The notes below the pieces were generated by a model, which was given only the letters and a program-made list of their open reading frames with translations, did not search any database and had not been told where the DNA came from. The translations under genes were made by a program, and so were the position numbers. A stretch of 64,000 nt of DNA, from NCBI GenBank assembly GCA_030512335.1, contig JAULSU010000006.1:744001-808000 (forward strand), written 5' to 3'. The DNA is from Immersiella caudata (taxonomy: Eukaryota > Ascomycota > Sordariomycetes > Sordariales > Lasiosphaeriaceae). Of the stretch, positions 10,186 to 21,439 are shown one piece after another (positions within the stretch are counted from its first letter, which is position 1; each line of letters opens with the position of its first letter).

Positions 10186-11894
10186 ATGGTGCTGCCAAAT
10201 CCCTCGATCCAGTCCTTCTTACAGAAAGACAGCGCTTCCTTGCCGACCCACCCGGGACGTACCGTTACTTGGCCCTCAAGCGATGGATTCAGCCTGGAGG
10301 AAGTGAGCGCGGCTCTGCGGCCTGTGACAGAGACCTGGAAGCCGAAGGGAGAATATGACGACGTTCAGATAGGCGACCTGCTTCCTGGTCCAGCCAGGGT
10401 TCGTTTCACAGGAAGAATTGTGAACTTTTCAGCTTTCAAGGATGGTTCCCCAAGAAAGACGATGCTTCCCCAAGGCTTTCACTTTCTTGTTGTGAAGGAC
10501 CACTCGGGTGCTGTTGCGGCATGTTGCTGCAGATGTTCAAGTTTCTTACTTTTCTGACTGGGCGGCAGATCAAGCTCCTCGCAACTGGTGTCGACAACGA
10601 GTGCCTCCAGTTAGGAAAACTGGTCACTGTGTGGGGGAGTTTCGTCGCCGAGTTCACTCCGTCGTTTCCAGTTCGGGTTCCCTTCGCCTCCGCCATTGTC
10701 ACTGTCCACCCAAGTCAATCCTCCCCGTCTTGCATCAAGTTCCATCGGGAGCTGCCTGGTTCGAAAGAGGCCACCCTTTGCCGCACACCCTTGGATTACG
10801 ACAACGGCTGCCCTTCGTCGCAGATTCCTGGCCTCATGAGCCTGAAGGCTTACTTGAGCAGTGGACATGAGGGAGTCGTCGACCCGAGAATAATACTCTG
10901 TGTGTCCAGTGTTGGTCCACGCAAGATTGTTCGACCGAAAGTAAAGCCTGAAAACGTCGAGATTGCCGACCTTGAGATGATCGAGGTCAGTGTCTTTGAC
11001 GAGACCGAAAGCTGTGTTCTTCGGCTCTGGGAGGACAAAATACCATCAGCAAAGTCGTGGATTCCCGGGAAGACGATTCTCCTCGTTACCAACCCTCGGT
11101 GTCGTCCCGCAGACAAGAAAACCCCCCATCCAGAACTGAGTATTGGCATCACTTCGATGGTTGAGATCGACCCGGAATTTGCCGAAGCGGACTGGCTCAG
11201 GAAGATGGCAATGGCCAGAACGAGGAAGGAGAGCGTTTATATTCCTTTTCCAGAAGACTTGTGGGATTCCGAGACCGCAATGGATGGGCCGGACAGCACG
11301 CGTTTCACCCTTGCCGACATTGATGAACTCGCCAGAGAGAGCCCGGATCATATCTTCACCGGGAGATTGAGCCTCATCATTCTGGGTGTCAAAATCGCCG
11401 AATACTGGAGGAAGACCCAGCTTTGCTGCACGGAATGGTAAGCCTCCTTCTCTGACGGTCGGGGCAAAGCTCACAGCCATTACAGCTGTGGTGTTCCACT
11501 CTACGCCAACAGACCGCATGCTATGTGTAGAAATTGCCTCGCCGAACGAGCATTGGCTCTCAACCCACGCATCATCGGTCCACTGGCAGACGAGACAGGC
11601 TGTGTTGCTCCCGGGAAGTTGATCTGGAGCGACAAAGCTTGGACGGAACTCCTGTTTGGAACAGGAAGCTACGTGGAGGACGGCCCATCGGTGAAGATAG
11701 AGAATGGAGATAAAGTTGTGAAGATGGAGGATGCGAATCACAACGGCGCGGGATGTTCATGGAGAGGGCTCACAGCTCTCGACTCGAATGGCATTCGGTC
11801 GGTGGAAGAGCAGCTACAGAATTCACGGATTACTTTGGTGTTTGGTTGGCCTTCGGAGGTTAGTAGGCTGTCTGTTTTGGGAGTCGAATGGTGA
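10186..11894 (+). CDS. OB-fold/zinc-ribbon ssDNA-binding-type protein (MEIOB/RPA1-like)
   Basis: Proposed exons are 10186-10512, 10569-11437 and 11486-11894, giving 534 residues. The first intron (56 nt) uses a weak GTTGCG donor but has a CTGAC branch site, and it is the only donor that keeps frame. The second intron (48 nt) has GTAAGC...TACAG. The N-terminal half has an OB-like stretch (VRFTGRIVNFSAF, FHFLVVKDHSGA, LGKLVTVWGSFV). The C-terminal half has two CxxC pairs (CTEC and CRNC, about 17 residues apart), as in the zinc ribbon of the RPA1 C-terminal domain, and ends LVFGWPSEVSRLSVLGVEW. This layout fits the MEIOB family, which binds ssDNA and processes recombination intermediates in meiosis. 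That function is inferred. It converges with INO1, 490 bp apart. Confidence 0.6.
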
Positions 11895-12384
11895 TCGTGA
11901 AGCTCTATTCGCGCGGGAATCGGAGATTTTGGGCGGGAGTTCGGGATCGACTGTAGAGGGAAATGCGGGTAATCTAGCTAACCGGACCTGATATCTAGAA
12001 TTGAGCTCAAGGAGGCAAGGGAGTTCCGCGTTCTTTTCCCGAGCGACCATGGTAGCTGATGTCCACCCCCTTGGAGCCATCCAAGGCTTTCCGGGGGTTA
12101 CGTCTACTGGATAACAACACCAAAGACGATAAAAACCTGACACATCTGATTCAGTGTCACATTCACGCCACAAAAAGACAGCACACGTAGAAGCAAAGCC
12201 TCAATTTTATTTGCACATCAACGCTGTAGTAAAGACCGTGGTATATCGTCGCGGCATCCCCAACTCGCTCCTTCTCCCGCATTAGCGAAAGATAGCAAGT
12301 TGATCAAATCAAGGCAAAAGACGGCAGTGGTACCTGGCTGCAAACGCACCCATGTTCCTCCTCAACTCAGACTCCTCCAAAAAC
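11895..12384. other. Convergent 3' intergenic region
   Basis: Shared 3' region of the OB-fold gene (+) and INO1 (-). Nothing else recognised. Confidence 0.45.
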
Positions 12385-14004
12385 TTAAAAGAGCTTGTGC
12401 TCGAGAGTCATATCGCTCTCCGGCTCGAGACCGACGCAGGCACGGAAGATGTTGGTCAGGGCACCACGTTGCTTGGCGAGGGCGTTAATAACCGGAGTGC
12501 CGGGGGGCGTAAGCGGGGCCTTGAGCATGTAGCTGAGAACGCTAAGAACGCTGTGGAAGTTCTTGAACTCGGACTCGCCGTTGGCCTTCCACTGGATGCG
12601 GGTCATCATCTCGGCGACGAGGACGAGGTCGATGATGAGGGGCGAGGCGAGGAGGGAGTCCTCGCAGACGTTGAAGATGCTGATGGTCTGGTGGCCGCCC
12701 ATGAAGATCTCAGCGTAGTACTCGTCGAGGGCACGCTTGTTGTCACCGACGGCGGGCATATACTTGATGACGACGGTGTGGTCGGGGTGCTCGCCCTCCT
12801 TGTAGAGGACCGAGTTGGCCTCGACCATGTCGTCGACGACGTTGGACTTGGAGATCTCCTTGGAACGGAACTGCTTGTGCGAAGAGAGGTTCTTGCCGTC
12901 GTTGTTGCCCAGGTGGTTGTAGCTGGCGATTGAGGTAAGCTTGATGCCGGCGCTGATGAGGAAGTCGACGAGCGCCGACTTCATCTTGGTCTGGCCCGAT
13001 TTGAAGTCGTCACCACCGATGAAAGCGTTGTGCTTCTCGGCGAGGTCAATGGCACCGGGGACGAAGGTGTTCTGGGGGGAGCCGTTGATGAAGGGGGCAC
13101 CCTCAAGGATACAGGAGACGGCGAAGACGGTCGAGGGGGAGACCTCTTCGTGGCCGGCCTCGATGGCCTTGAGCAGGTTCTCGGCGGTGTCGTTGACGCC
13201 CTCGAGAATGTCGGCGAAGCGCTCAGTGTTGGCGGTCCACTGGACGATGACCTTGTCGAGGCCGTTGGCGGCCTTGAAGTCGCGGATGTCCTTGCGGATC
13301 TGCTCGACGTGGGCCATGGAGGCCTTAGAGCCAGGGATCAAGTTGTCGGCGCGGTCCTCCTGGTTGGCGGCAATGAAGTCGGGGTAGTAGATGGAGGGGA
13401 GGGGCACCATCTCGGCCATCTCCTTGCGAACCTGGGCCTTGAGGGTGGGCTCGAGAACCTGAGCGCGGTCCATGGACTCGGCCAGGCTGAGCTTGCTGAT
13501 GTCCCAGCCGCCGATGACGAGGTCGTTGGGGTGGACCATGGGCAGGACGTCGTGGAAGGGAATATTGACATCCTTGCGGGTCTTGGCATCGGTACCGAGC
13601 TTCATGGTCGAGCCCATGATGACGGAGCCGTAGTAGTTGGCGGCGCGGGGGCCCTCGCGGGTGTCCCAGACGAGGCCGCGGCGGTTGGCGATGATGCCGG
13701 CGGTGACGGTCGAGCCGTTGTTGCCGCCCCAGCCGACTAGCATGACACCCAACTTGGGCACCTTGCGGTCGACCTTGAAGTCGTAGACCGTCTCCTGGGG
13801 GGTGGCAACATACTTGCCGTCGTCACCGCGGTTGACCAGCGTGGTGCGGTACGTGTACTTGGAGCGGATCTCCGAGTCGGTGTACACCACATTGGGCGAG
13901 GTGACGGTGAAAAGGTCGCGCACAGAGGCAGCAGCGCTGGAGGTGCCGTTGGCGTGTCCTCCACTGTTGGCAGAGCCCACATCAGTCTCGGCGTGAGGAG
14001 CCAT
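12385..14004 (-). CDS. INO1: Inositol-3-phosphate synthase
   Basis: Cytosolic NAD-dependent enzyme converting glucose 6-phosphate to 1D-myo-inositol 3-phosphate, the committed step of inositol and phosphatidylinositol synthesis. Single exon, 539 residues, close to the usual eukaryotic length. The Rossmann NAD-binding motif VGWGGNNGS is at about 90-98. Other conserved blocks include GSVIMGSTMKLG, WTANTERF, GGDDFKSGQTK, SYNHLGNNDGKNLS, and SNVVDDMV followed by HTVVIKYMPAVGD. The start is ATG 14004; the in-frame codon further upstream is TTG. A TATA-like ACTATAAAG lies about 440 bp upstream. Identification is very secure. Confidence 0.98.
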   Translation of the reverse strand: MAPHAETDVGSANSGGHANGTSSAAASVRDLFTVTSPNVVYTDSEIRSKYTYRTTLVNRGDDGKYVATPQETVYDFKVDRKVPKLGVMLVGWGGNNGSTVTAGIIANRRGLVWDTREGPRAANYYGSVIMGSTMKLGTDAKTRKDVNIPFHDVLPMVHPNDLVIGGWDISKLSLAESMDRAQVLEPTLKAQVRKEMAEMVPLPSIYYPDFIAANQEDRADNLIPGSKASMAHVEQIRKDIRDFKAANGLDKVIVQWTANTERFADILEGVNDTAENLLKAIEAGHEEVSPSTVFAVSCILEGAPFINGSPQNTFVPGAIDLAEKHNAFIGGDDFKSGQTKMKSALVDFLISAGIKLTSIASYNHLGNNDGKNLSSHKQFRSKEISKSNVVDDMVEANSVLYKEGEHPDHTVVIKYMPAVGDNKRALDEYYAEIFMGGHQTISIFNVCEDSLLASPLIIDLVLVAEMMTRIQWKANGESEFKNFHSVLSVLSYMLKAPLTPPGTPVINALAKQRGALTNIFRACVGLEPESDMTLEHKLF

Positions 14005-14445
14005 GTTGCTCAAAAGTTGCAGCTAGTTTCTTGCGAAAAGAGTGAACTTTTTATCGAGTGGGGGCTGAGTCCGCTGCACTTCCCGAGGGAGCTGAGCAAC
14101 GGGCTCCGGCGTATGGGTGATGGACGCTGGGGGGGAGTTAGCGGTGAGGCAACGAAATGAATGGCAAGGCAAGAGCGAGTGACGGAAAGAGCGACTGATG
14201 GCGGAAGCGAGGGTGCTGCGGAAACCTGTGAGCCTGCAAACGAGAAGTGGACGTACGAGTTGAGAAGGTTAGAAAACGTTTTGACGGTTGCAAAGATCGC
14301 GGCTCATAAATAGAGCAGCGATCACCACAATTCGGTCTGAAGCAGGTGAATTGGTTTCCGTTGAGCTGAAACGGTGAATGACAATGGTCTGTTGAGGAAA
14401 TTTTCAAAACGAGACTCGATCAGATGAAAAAGGCGGACCACGAGC

Positions 14446-14455
14446 GCTTTATAGT
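14446..14455 (-). promoter_or_regulatory. Putative TATA element upstream of INO1
   Basis: On the minus strand the sequence ACTATAAAGC lies about 440 bp upstream of the INO1 start codon. This implies a long leader if it is used. No clear copy of the yeast inositol-sensitive element (CATGTGAAAT) was seen nearby. Confidence 0.35.
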
Positions 14456-17400
14456 TGGGATTTGGCGAGCGGAGGGAACAACGGACGTCCTTGGACGGTC
14501 GGGCGGTGAACGACGCACTTAGGTAAATGCCGGCTCGCTCGGGACGCTAAATCAGCAGAGAGGTGGAAGCCTCGGAATTGTACCGGCAACATTCCCACGC
14601 TGCGAGTGATGTGGCTCGCAGTGGCCCCAGAGAGATGGGGCAGACTGGAGCCGCTGCTGCGTATTCATGATCCGTCCGTCCATGAGCATCAGAGCATCCG
14701 TCATCTCGATCCGCCCTCCGCAAACCCTAGCACCTGCAGCACCAAGAGATAAGGCGCAACTGTCTTTTTGCCCAACGCTAGAGAAATATGATAGAAATGC
14801 ACGTCAAGCGACCAATTTCCTGACCAGCCGTGTATTCCTCGCGTTGCAGCAGCAGAAGCGATGCCTGGGAGTTCGTTTTCGCGAACCGCACCCCGCCATA
14901 TATCTGTATGGCGCATTGTCCCGTCCTGCAGAGGCGGGGTTGTGCCGGTTGCGCGGCGGGGTGCTGATTGGTCGCCCGGCGGTATCGGCTCAACCCCTCC
15001 CCCGACAAGACAGCCCGGCGGCTGACCCTGCCCCTCCGGAGAGCACGGCAGGTTTTGTGTTGCGCGGCGGCGGCGGGGTTCAACAGTTAACGCTGCGATG
15101 CCGTTTGTTACAGGCCGCGGCACTATCTGCCGATGCAGCAAGTAGTAATGTTCCTCGAGCGCAACACGACACCCTCGCAGCCATTGGCCCCGCCGATCCC
15201 GCCATCGAGGCTCTGGAGACACGATTCTGCGAGCGCCGATGCAGAGGGCCGCTTCTGGCAGCGGTGCTGACATCCTCTCGTCGGCTTGAGCAATGAGGGA
15301 GCCATTCCGGACGGGTGTCGCTATCGGAAATCACGAAACTGCAAGCACGGGATGACGTGGCCATCACATCAGTCGTGAGCGGCGGCACCGGGCCCGCAAG
15401 AGCGTCTGCCCCGGGAGGGGTGGAGGGGCTCTCAGCATCGGCGTCAATCCCGGTCTCGGCCCTCAAGCGCGGAACGATGTCGGCCGGCAGCCTTCCGCAT
15501 TGCCGCCGACGAGCGGCGGTGATTTATGCGCTGGTCATCCTGATTACTGCAGACGGCGGACGCAGTATTGCGCGCTGCGTTGTCGTCATGCTGGCGATAC
15601 AGTTTCAGTGTGGGGCGGTCGCTCTGTTTCCTGTTTTATGTGTGTTGTAGCGAAGCTTGGCCGCAAATCAGGGGCTTCTCCCCGCAAACTACATCAGGCG
15701 GTCTGAAACTCGAGGCCGCGCGCGATACTGCACGGCGCTTGCTCGTTGGGAACGGAAGAAGCCAAAAATAAGCAACAAGACATTCTGGAAATCCCGAGCC
15801 TGAGGAAAAAAGAAAGGGGATTATCGCAGATCGCAAGATAGCCGCGGGCTCAGGAATCCACCCATTTCGTGCATCGCGCCAATGTCATGGGATCCCCCAC
15901 ACAGCGCCACCTCTCATGGCCGTCGATAAGGACGGGGCGGGCGTCCGTTGGAGAACGAATACGCCTCGATAGGTATGCCGTATTTCCGGCGTTCTCGTCT
16001 GCGTCCGAAGCAATCCGTCATGGCCAACACCGTTGACACAATGGAATCATCCTCACTTCTGTTCAGTAGCTTTTATTGCGAACGCAGATCCAAGGGGAAT
16101 ATTACCTGCAGGAGCTCTCAGCAACTGCGTGAGCAGATAAGATAGACATGCCAGTTTGGGACGTGGCTTACCTTGGCGCTGCGAGCACTTTGAGGGGGCC
16201 AGGGAGAGTGTGATGCTGTCGTGGAGGATGCAAGCCGCACCCGCACCAAGACAAATGCGGAAGCCTCATTACGGCCATGCACTGGAAAGCACACTGTAAC
16301 CGTGGGTGACAGCATGCAAGCACTTCGACTTTCACCGTGGTTGAGCAAGCCTCTCGCACCCGCGCAACATCTCCTCTGCGACGCTTCGGAGCCTTGGTCG
16401 ACATCCCTCGCTTCACGGCGCGGCCGATTTGATGGCAACGTGACCTAGGCAGAAATCTACCCACTACGAAGGGCTTCTCTTGACGTGGCCTCGAAATCCG
16501 AATGGCTAAAGGGTACACAGATCGGGATGAATCCCGTCTGCTGGGCGGCAAGATCGACGTCCTGTCAGAGTGTCGTTCAATCGGAGGGAGGCTCTGGTTG
16601 TGCGCTTTCTCATTTGAAGCAGGTCCGCTGACGAAATCTGGATCGCAGACAGGGGCAGACAACGGTGAGAGGTGAGGTGGGAGCCCAAGACGACGCTCTG
16701 ATTGGCTCGTTGAAATGGCAGGGGTTTGCAGACCAACCAGCCACAGCTTCTCCAGGTTCGCTGGTGCATCTGAGGACACCACTACAGCAGCCGAATCCGC
16801 GAGGCATCATTGGTGTATCAGAAGACGATCAATCTTAAGCCTTAGCCATTCAGCCGCCGTCAGATGGCGATTGCGCAACACGTAGATGACCGTCGCGAAC
16901 AGCCGGAATTGCGCGATGAGTTGGCGGCATTCGAGAAGCCAATCGAGTCGGGAACCGACGTCCAAACCACAACGCCGGAATCGGTCGCGGCGGCTCATGA
17001 GGGGTATTGCGGTGTCGACAATGTCCATTGCGACTGCTGGTTCTCAGCCTCTGGAGAGTTACACATAAGGTTCGGTAACTACTGCGTATCGTATCCCGTC
17101 TGGCTCAGACGGTAACGCACCCCACGCAGTAGCAGGCAACCGAGGTCGAAGGAGTTGTGGTTCGAACCAGTTGGTCCGTGGTCGACGTTGCAGCACAGAC
17201 GGACAGGGAAGGTGAACTGACAGTGCGACGGCTGTCTCCCTGACGACGAGAAAACCGCTCGAATGCGACGATTGAGCCTCGAACTGCCCAAAGGCAGAAA
17301 TTCCAGGCAAAAACTGCCAGAATAAAGAAAGTAGTTTCCAGAAGGCTTCTTCCGGCGGCATAACGTCACGCGTCGTGAATCGCGTCGAATTTGAGACGCG

Positions 17401-19063
17401 GGAAGCCGATGGATATCGATTTCCCGTCGGAAAGCGGAACAGCGGTGTCTGGAGGTGCCCAGATCCACCTGCCAGCTGGGGGGCTGCTCCAGCGCAGTTC
17501 GGGTGCTGGCCCAAGCTTGCCCTGCCTGCAAGGTACCCGGTGACTCCGCTTTTGTTTACGTTCCGCTTCCCGCACTAAATCACGGCTAGCGAATGACGCT
17601 TCAAGCTGAAGTGGACTGAAATGGCAGGAGTGGCGCCGATATTCGCTAGCTATTGGGGCGTTCAAACAGAAACGGGCAAAATGGAGTCGAGTGGGGAGTT
17701 CATCAATTGACAATCCCACTCAAGCCCTTGGAAGGCCGTCTCAACCTCGCGAAAGGAAACGTCGTGGTATTGCGAATCTCAGCATGACGAGAAGGAATTT
17801 TGCCGTACCTGAGCAGTCGCAAATCCCGAAATGACAGGTGAGGGACGGTCCGGTGAGGTGAGGTGTCGACAACCTTTTCTGGACGGCGTCGCCCACTGCG
17901 AGCGAGCAAGAAACACTTCACTTCTGTCGCTCTTTTGCCCTTTTCCTTTGCCTGCCGACACACACCATCCCAGCCGCAACGCCGAATGCCTTGCATAAGG
18001 CACTTCGTGATTGCCATTTCGGCATCTTCCTGAAGACAGCTCCGGTCAGATCGGGTTTAGAGCGACGCAGGGTCAGCGAGGATTCTTGCCGCACCTGGTT
18101 AGACGGGCGTTCGCCTGGCTGCACCTTTCCCAAGACGTCGACGCTGCTGGCCGGGGGTCCGACCTCGCGAGGCTTGATCATCGCGCACATCCTCAGTTCA
18201 ACCGCTTTCTCCCTTTTCTCCTTGGAGGGTTGGCCGTGAGGTAAGGAGCTGCAAGGGACGGGCAATCAGCCAGAACCCTTGATTACAGACCACACGGGCC
18301 TCGCAGCGCTCAGCGCTCGCAACACAGCATCGCACCCGGAGTCCCACAGCTCACGGACAGGCGCTGAATCCCCGATTGCGACCCTGAGGGTGCGGGTTGG
18401 GTAGCATCAGTACCAAGCACACCAAGCACAGGGGAGCGAGCTGGGGGCCAGGGGTCTGCTCGCCGTCTCTCCCTCACCGATTGTTGTTACACCTGGCACC
18501 GGCCTTCTTCAACACACCTCCTACCCTGCCACCCACACACATTCCATCTTCCTCCGCCTTTCGAGACACAATCCGCAACATCATCCGGTCTTCCCCGCAT
18601 AATCGGTCGTCCTCTGTGCGCGGCTGAGCAGGTCACCATCCCTCGCTCAGATCTTTGTTTCTTTGTCCCTGCCCGCTCAGTAAAACGGCCTTGGACCCAT
18701 CTCCCGTGCACCTGCATCCTCCCCAGCCGGTTATCCTTGAGGGACACCCCATCTGCTGGAAGAAGCAACATCTGATCGAAACGCCTCACGGACCGAAGAA
18801 AACGTCTAGTATCTACGAACATCCAACGGACATCTCCTGGGAGACGACTTGTTGGAATCTGGGCACGTGGGCATCGCGGAGCCCAAGGATATCGGTTGCC
18901 GGAGCTGATTTGGACGCGTGGACGAGAGGAAACGGACCACCGCCAATATTTATTGCACCAGGCCCGAGGTCACCAGACCGGGTCTTCTCATCACCAACGA
19001 ACAGAAAAGTACAGCGCTCCCATGCTCGCGTTGGCGAAGCGATAGCAGGATTTGGAAGCGAAG
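14456..19063. other. Gene-poor 4.6-kb region
   Basis: No ORF in either orientation shows family motifs, codon regularity or a plausible exon chain. It includes a degenerate tRNA-like A/B-box pair near 17.1 kb. The last 650 bp form the leader and promoter of the LIM gene; an overlapping open frame at 18655-19209 has no recognisable domain. Confidence 0.45.
17094..17169 (+). other. Degenerate tRNA-like element (A and B boxes)
   Basis: TGGCTCAGACGG at 17101-17112 resembles the Pol III A box, and GGTTCGAACCA at 17159-17169 resembles the B box; the spacing is tRNA-like. Acceptor and T stems do not pair, so this is not a functional tRNA. It may be a tRNA pseudogene, a SINE head or chance. Confidence 0.3.
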
Positions 19064-21439
19064 ATGGCTACAATGCCACGAGAGTCGACGTTTATGCCGA
19101 CAGTAAAATGCTCGACATGTGGTCGACAAGTCGAGATATCGCTGATGGGCGATCATCTCTGCACGGGGGAAGCAGAGCGTATGACACCGGACGCGGACGA
19201 GACGCCTGACGCGCAGTCCCAGCTAACCACCTCTTCAGCCGTACCTCCGATGCCCGCACCTTCATTATTTGACAGGTTCGCATTGCCACTACCAAACCCT
19301 TTCGGTGGCTTGACGTCGGCCGCATCAACTGAGAAGCAATCTCGCGCACCACCCAAGGTGGATACGTCGGCTGCCAGTAAGGGTCATCCCTCGAGCGTCG
19401 AAGACGAGGTTGCTAATTCTGGCCTAGACCGGGCGTACATGGGGCAGCAAGGTCAACTAACTCCAGTGAGTTTGTCGAGCGGGTCGAGGAGTGTGTCGCC
19501 AAAGACTCCAATTGAACGGCCTGGCGCCGAGAGGACGAACGGGTATTTTGCACCGAAAATCGCCAACGACTCACCGCCAGCGCAGTCAAGACGTCCTGGT
19601 GGCTATGGAGGATTCAGCGACGATGGGTTTGAGGACTCACTCTATCCCGCGGCTGCACCGAAGAAACAGGCGCCGAATCTTCTGGAGCGAATGAATACCA
19701 TCGCCCCAGGCCCCTTCGATGCGGGACGACGGCCGTCCCTCGCCCGAGGCGGCTCGAACGATTCTACCAACGAACGTCCCGGTACTTCCGCCTCTATCAT
19801 GAGCAGCAGTTTTGACAGCTTGAAGGCGGCGCCGAGAATGCCCAGAAAAAATGGCTACGGGGGATTCGGGCCGCCCCCAAGGGCGCAAGAGGACTCAGGA
19901 TCTGAACGATTTGGGGCACCGAACCGTTCTGAGACATTCCCACGGCCCAGCGAAACTGTGGAACCGCCGATGCGGACCCCATCTGCCCCATCGGGATCCA
20001 GACCCGAGAGATTACGTCGTCCCTCGACCTCGCAAGAGCGCCGCCCTTCGACATCCTCCTCGCAGGACCGACCTCCACTGACGAGCGAACGATCTCGGAG
20101 ACCGAGCAGGGGACCCGACACATCCCGCCCGCCCCCACCGCGACTTAGCACGATCCCAACCCCTACGGTACCGTCTATCAACCTCGCGGCCGAATTTGGG
20201 ATCGGAAACCCCTACCACACACCGTCCCAGTCGACGGCCTCGAGCTCCTCAAGCTTCAGCCAGCGCCGTCCCAGCCAGGCAAGCAGCGAACGCCGTCCCA
20301 GCCAAGCCAGCTCACGGTCCAGCCCGCCAAGATCGGTGGCGTCGAGGGCAGGGAGGAACGCGTCCGATACATCAGGCTTTGATTCTCTCATGGCCGATCT
20401 TCAGTCATCCATGAGTGCACCAAAGCCCTTGCCCCTGTCCCCACTTCAGCCGCCGCCTATCGAGAAGAGCGGAAGGGGTCTGCCTCCAGCAAGGCGGCCG
20501 CCACCCCCGGAACGTGGTTATGATCCACGAATCGACCCTCGAGGTCGCCAACCGGTATCCCCGCTCTCTCCGAGCTTCGACCTCTCGTACGATACCGCAA
20601 GCCTGAGCACCTCAGCGCCGAGCCTGTCCCCTGGATACACAGCTCCTCCTTCTCCGCGATGGGCGTCGCCCGACCGAAGCAGGGATCGCTCGCGTTCCGG
20701 GCCTCGAGAGCCGGAGAGACTGCGATCACAGTCTCGTCCCCGTGAGCCCGAGAGAATGCGCTCACAGTCCCGTCCCCGTGAACCTGAGGGGATGCGTTCG
20801 CAGTCTCGGCCCCGAGACAACGAGAGGACACGCTCCCAGTCCCGACCGAGAGGAGGGCTTACCGTTCCGTCTAGCCGCGGGGACTGCAAAGCCTGCCGGC
20901 TGCCCATCACAGGAAAGTCCATCTCTAGCGCCGACGGACGTTTGACGGGGCGCTACCACAAGGCCTGCTTCGTCTGCGCCGAGTGCAAAGAGCCATTCTC
21001 GTCTTCGACCTTTTACGTTCTTGACGACCGCCCGTACTGCGAAATGGACTACCACAAGCTCAACGGCAGTGTTTGCGGGAGCTGCTCGCTCGGCATTGAG
21101 GGGCAGTATCTCGAGGACGAGTCCACCGTCAAGCACCACGTCGGCTGCTTCCGGTGCGGTGACTGCGGTATGGTTCTCAAAGACGGATATTTCGAGGTCA
21201 ACGGCAAGGCTTTCTGCGAGAAAGATGCCTGGCGCCGTGTGCAGCCACCGCCTACGGCAAATGGCCCCATGATGGGCGGAGCCGGTAGTGCACGGAGAGG
21301 GCCGAGCAATCTGAACCCCGGTCTTCCAGGCGGCCCGAGACTCGCCGGAGGATTCGGCCTCCCATCCGGAAACAGACTCGGTGTTCCAGGACCCAGGCCC
21401 AAGATGGAGAAGAGAATGACGAGGCTGGGAATGATGTGA
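19064..21439 (+). CDS. Paxillin-like protein with two C-terminal LIM domains
   Basis: Intronless, 791 residues from ATG 19064 (the upstream in-frame codon is TTG). A short N-terminal Cys cluster (CSTCGRQVE ... DHLC, about 15-33) is followed by about 570 residues of Ser/Pro/Arg-rich, probably disordered sequence. Tandem LIM zinc-binding domains follow at about 605-725: first CKAC...HKACFVCAEC...YCEMDY, then CGSC...HHVGCFRCGDC...FCEKD. The linker has a repeated RRPSQASS unit and four copies of a SQSRPREPERMR-like unit. LIM domains bind protein partners; in fungi such proteins act in cytokinesis, polarity and Rho signalling. The paxillin-like role is inferred from the architecture. The C-terminus is Gly/Pro-rich and basic. 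Confidence 0.85.
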   Translation: MATMPRESTFMPTVKCSTCGRQVEISLMGDHLCTGEAERMTPDADETPDAQSQLTTSSAVPPMPAPSLFDRFALPLPNPFGGLTSAASTEKQSRAPPKVDTSAASKGHPSSVEDEVANSGLDRAYMGQQGQLTPVSLSSGSRSVSPKTPIERPGAERTNGYFAPKIANDSPPAQSRRPGGYGGFSDDGFEDSLYPAAAPKKQAPNLLERMNTIAPGPFDAGRRPSLARGGSNDSTNERPGTSASIMSSSFDSLKAAPRMPRKNGYGGFGPPPRAQEDSGSERFGAPNRSETFPRPSETVEPPMRTPSAPSGSRPERLRRPSTSQERRPSTSSSQDRPPLTSERSRRPSRGPDTSRPPPPRLSTIPTPTVPSINLAAEFGIGNPYHTPSQSTASSSSSFSQRRPSQASSERRPSQASSRSSPPRSVASRAGRNASDTSGFDSLMADLQSSMSAPKPLPLSPLQPPPIEKSGRGLPPARRPPPPERGYDPRIDPRGRQPVSPLSPSFDLSYDTASLSTSAPSLSPGYTAPPSPRWASPDRSRDRSRSGPREPERLRSQSRPREPERMRSQSRPREPEGMRSQSRPRDNERTRSQSRPRGGLTVPSSRGDCKACRLPITGKSISSADGRLTGRYHKACFVCAECKEPFSSSTFYVLDDRPYCEMDYHKLNGSVCGSCSLGIEGQYLEDESTVKHHVGCFRCGDCGMVLKDGYFEVNGKAFCEKDAWRRVQPPPTANGPMMGGAGSARRGPSNLNPGLPGGPRLAGGFGLPSGNRLGVPGPRPKMEKRMTRLGMM
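20258..20320 (+). repeat. Short coding tandem repeat (RRPSQASS)
   Basis: Two diverged copies of a unit beginning CGCCGTCCCAGCCA, inside the LIM gene linker. The copies keep the protein motif RRPSQASS. Confidence 0.6.
20700..20860 (+). repeat. 36-bp coding tandem repeat
   Basis: Four imperfect copies encode a SQSRPREPERMR-like dodecamer in the LIM protein just before the first LIM domain. Synonymous differences between copies indicate an older expansion kept at protein level. Confidence 0.75.

Noticed and set aside
12352..13740. Long Val/Asp/Gly-rich frames antisense to INO1
   Set aside because: Mirror frames of a strongly codon-biased gene.
14667..15296. 209-codon plus-strand frame and overlapping 190-codon minus-strand frame
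   Set aside because: Long frames occur on both strands at once in GC-rich DNA; neither has recognisable motifs.
17094..17169. Functional tRNA
   Set aside because: Boxes present but acceptor, D and T stems do not form; kept only as a degenerate element.
18655..19209. 184-codon frame overlapping the LIM start
   Set aside because: Overlaps the well-supported LIM frame in another phase and has no domain; treated as 5' leader.
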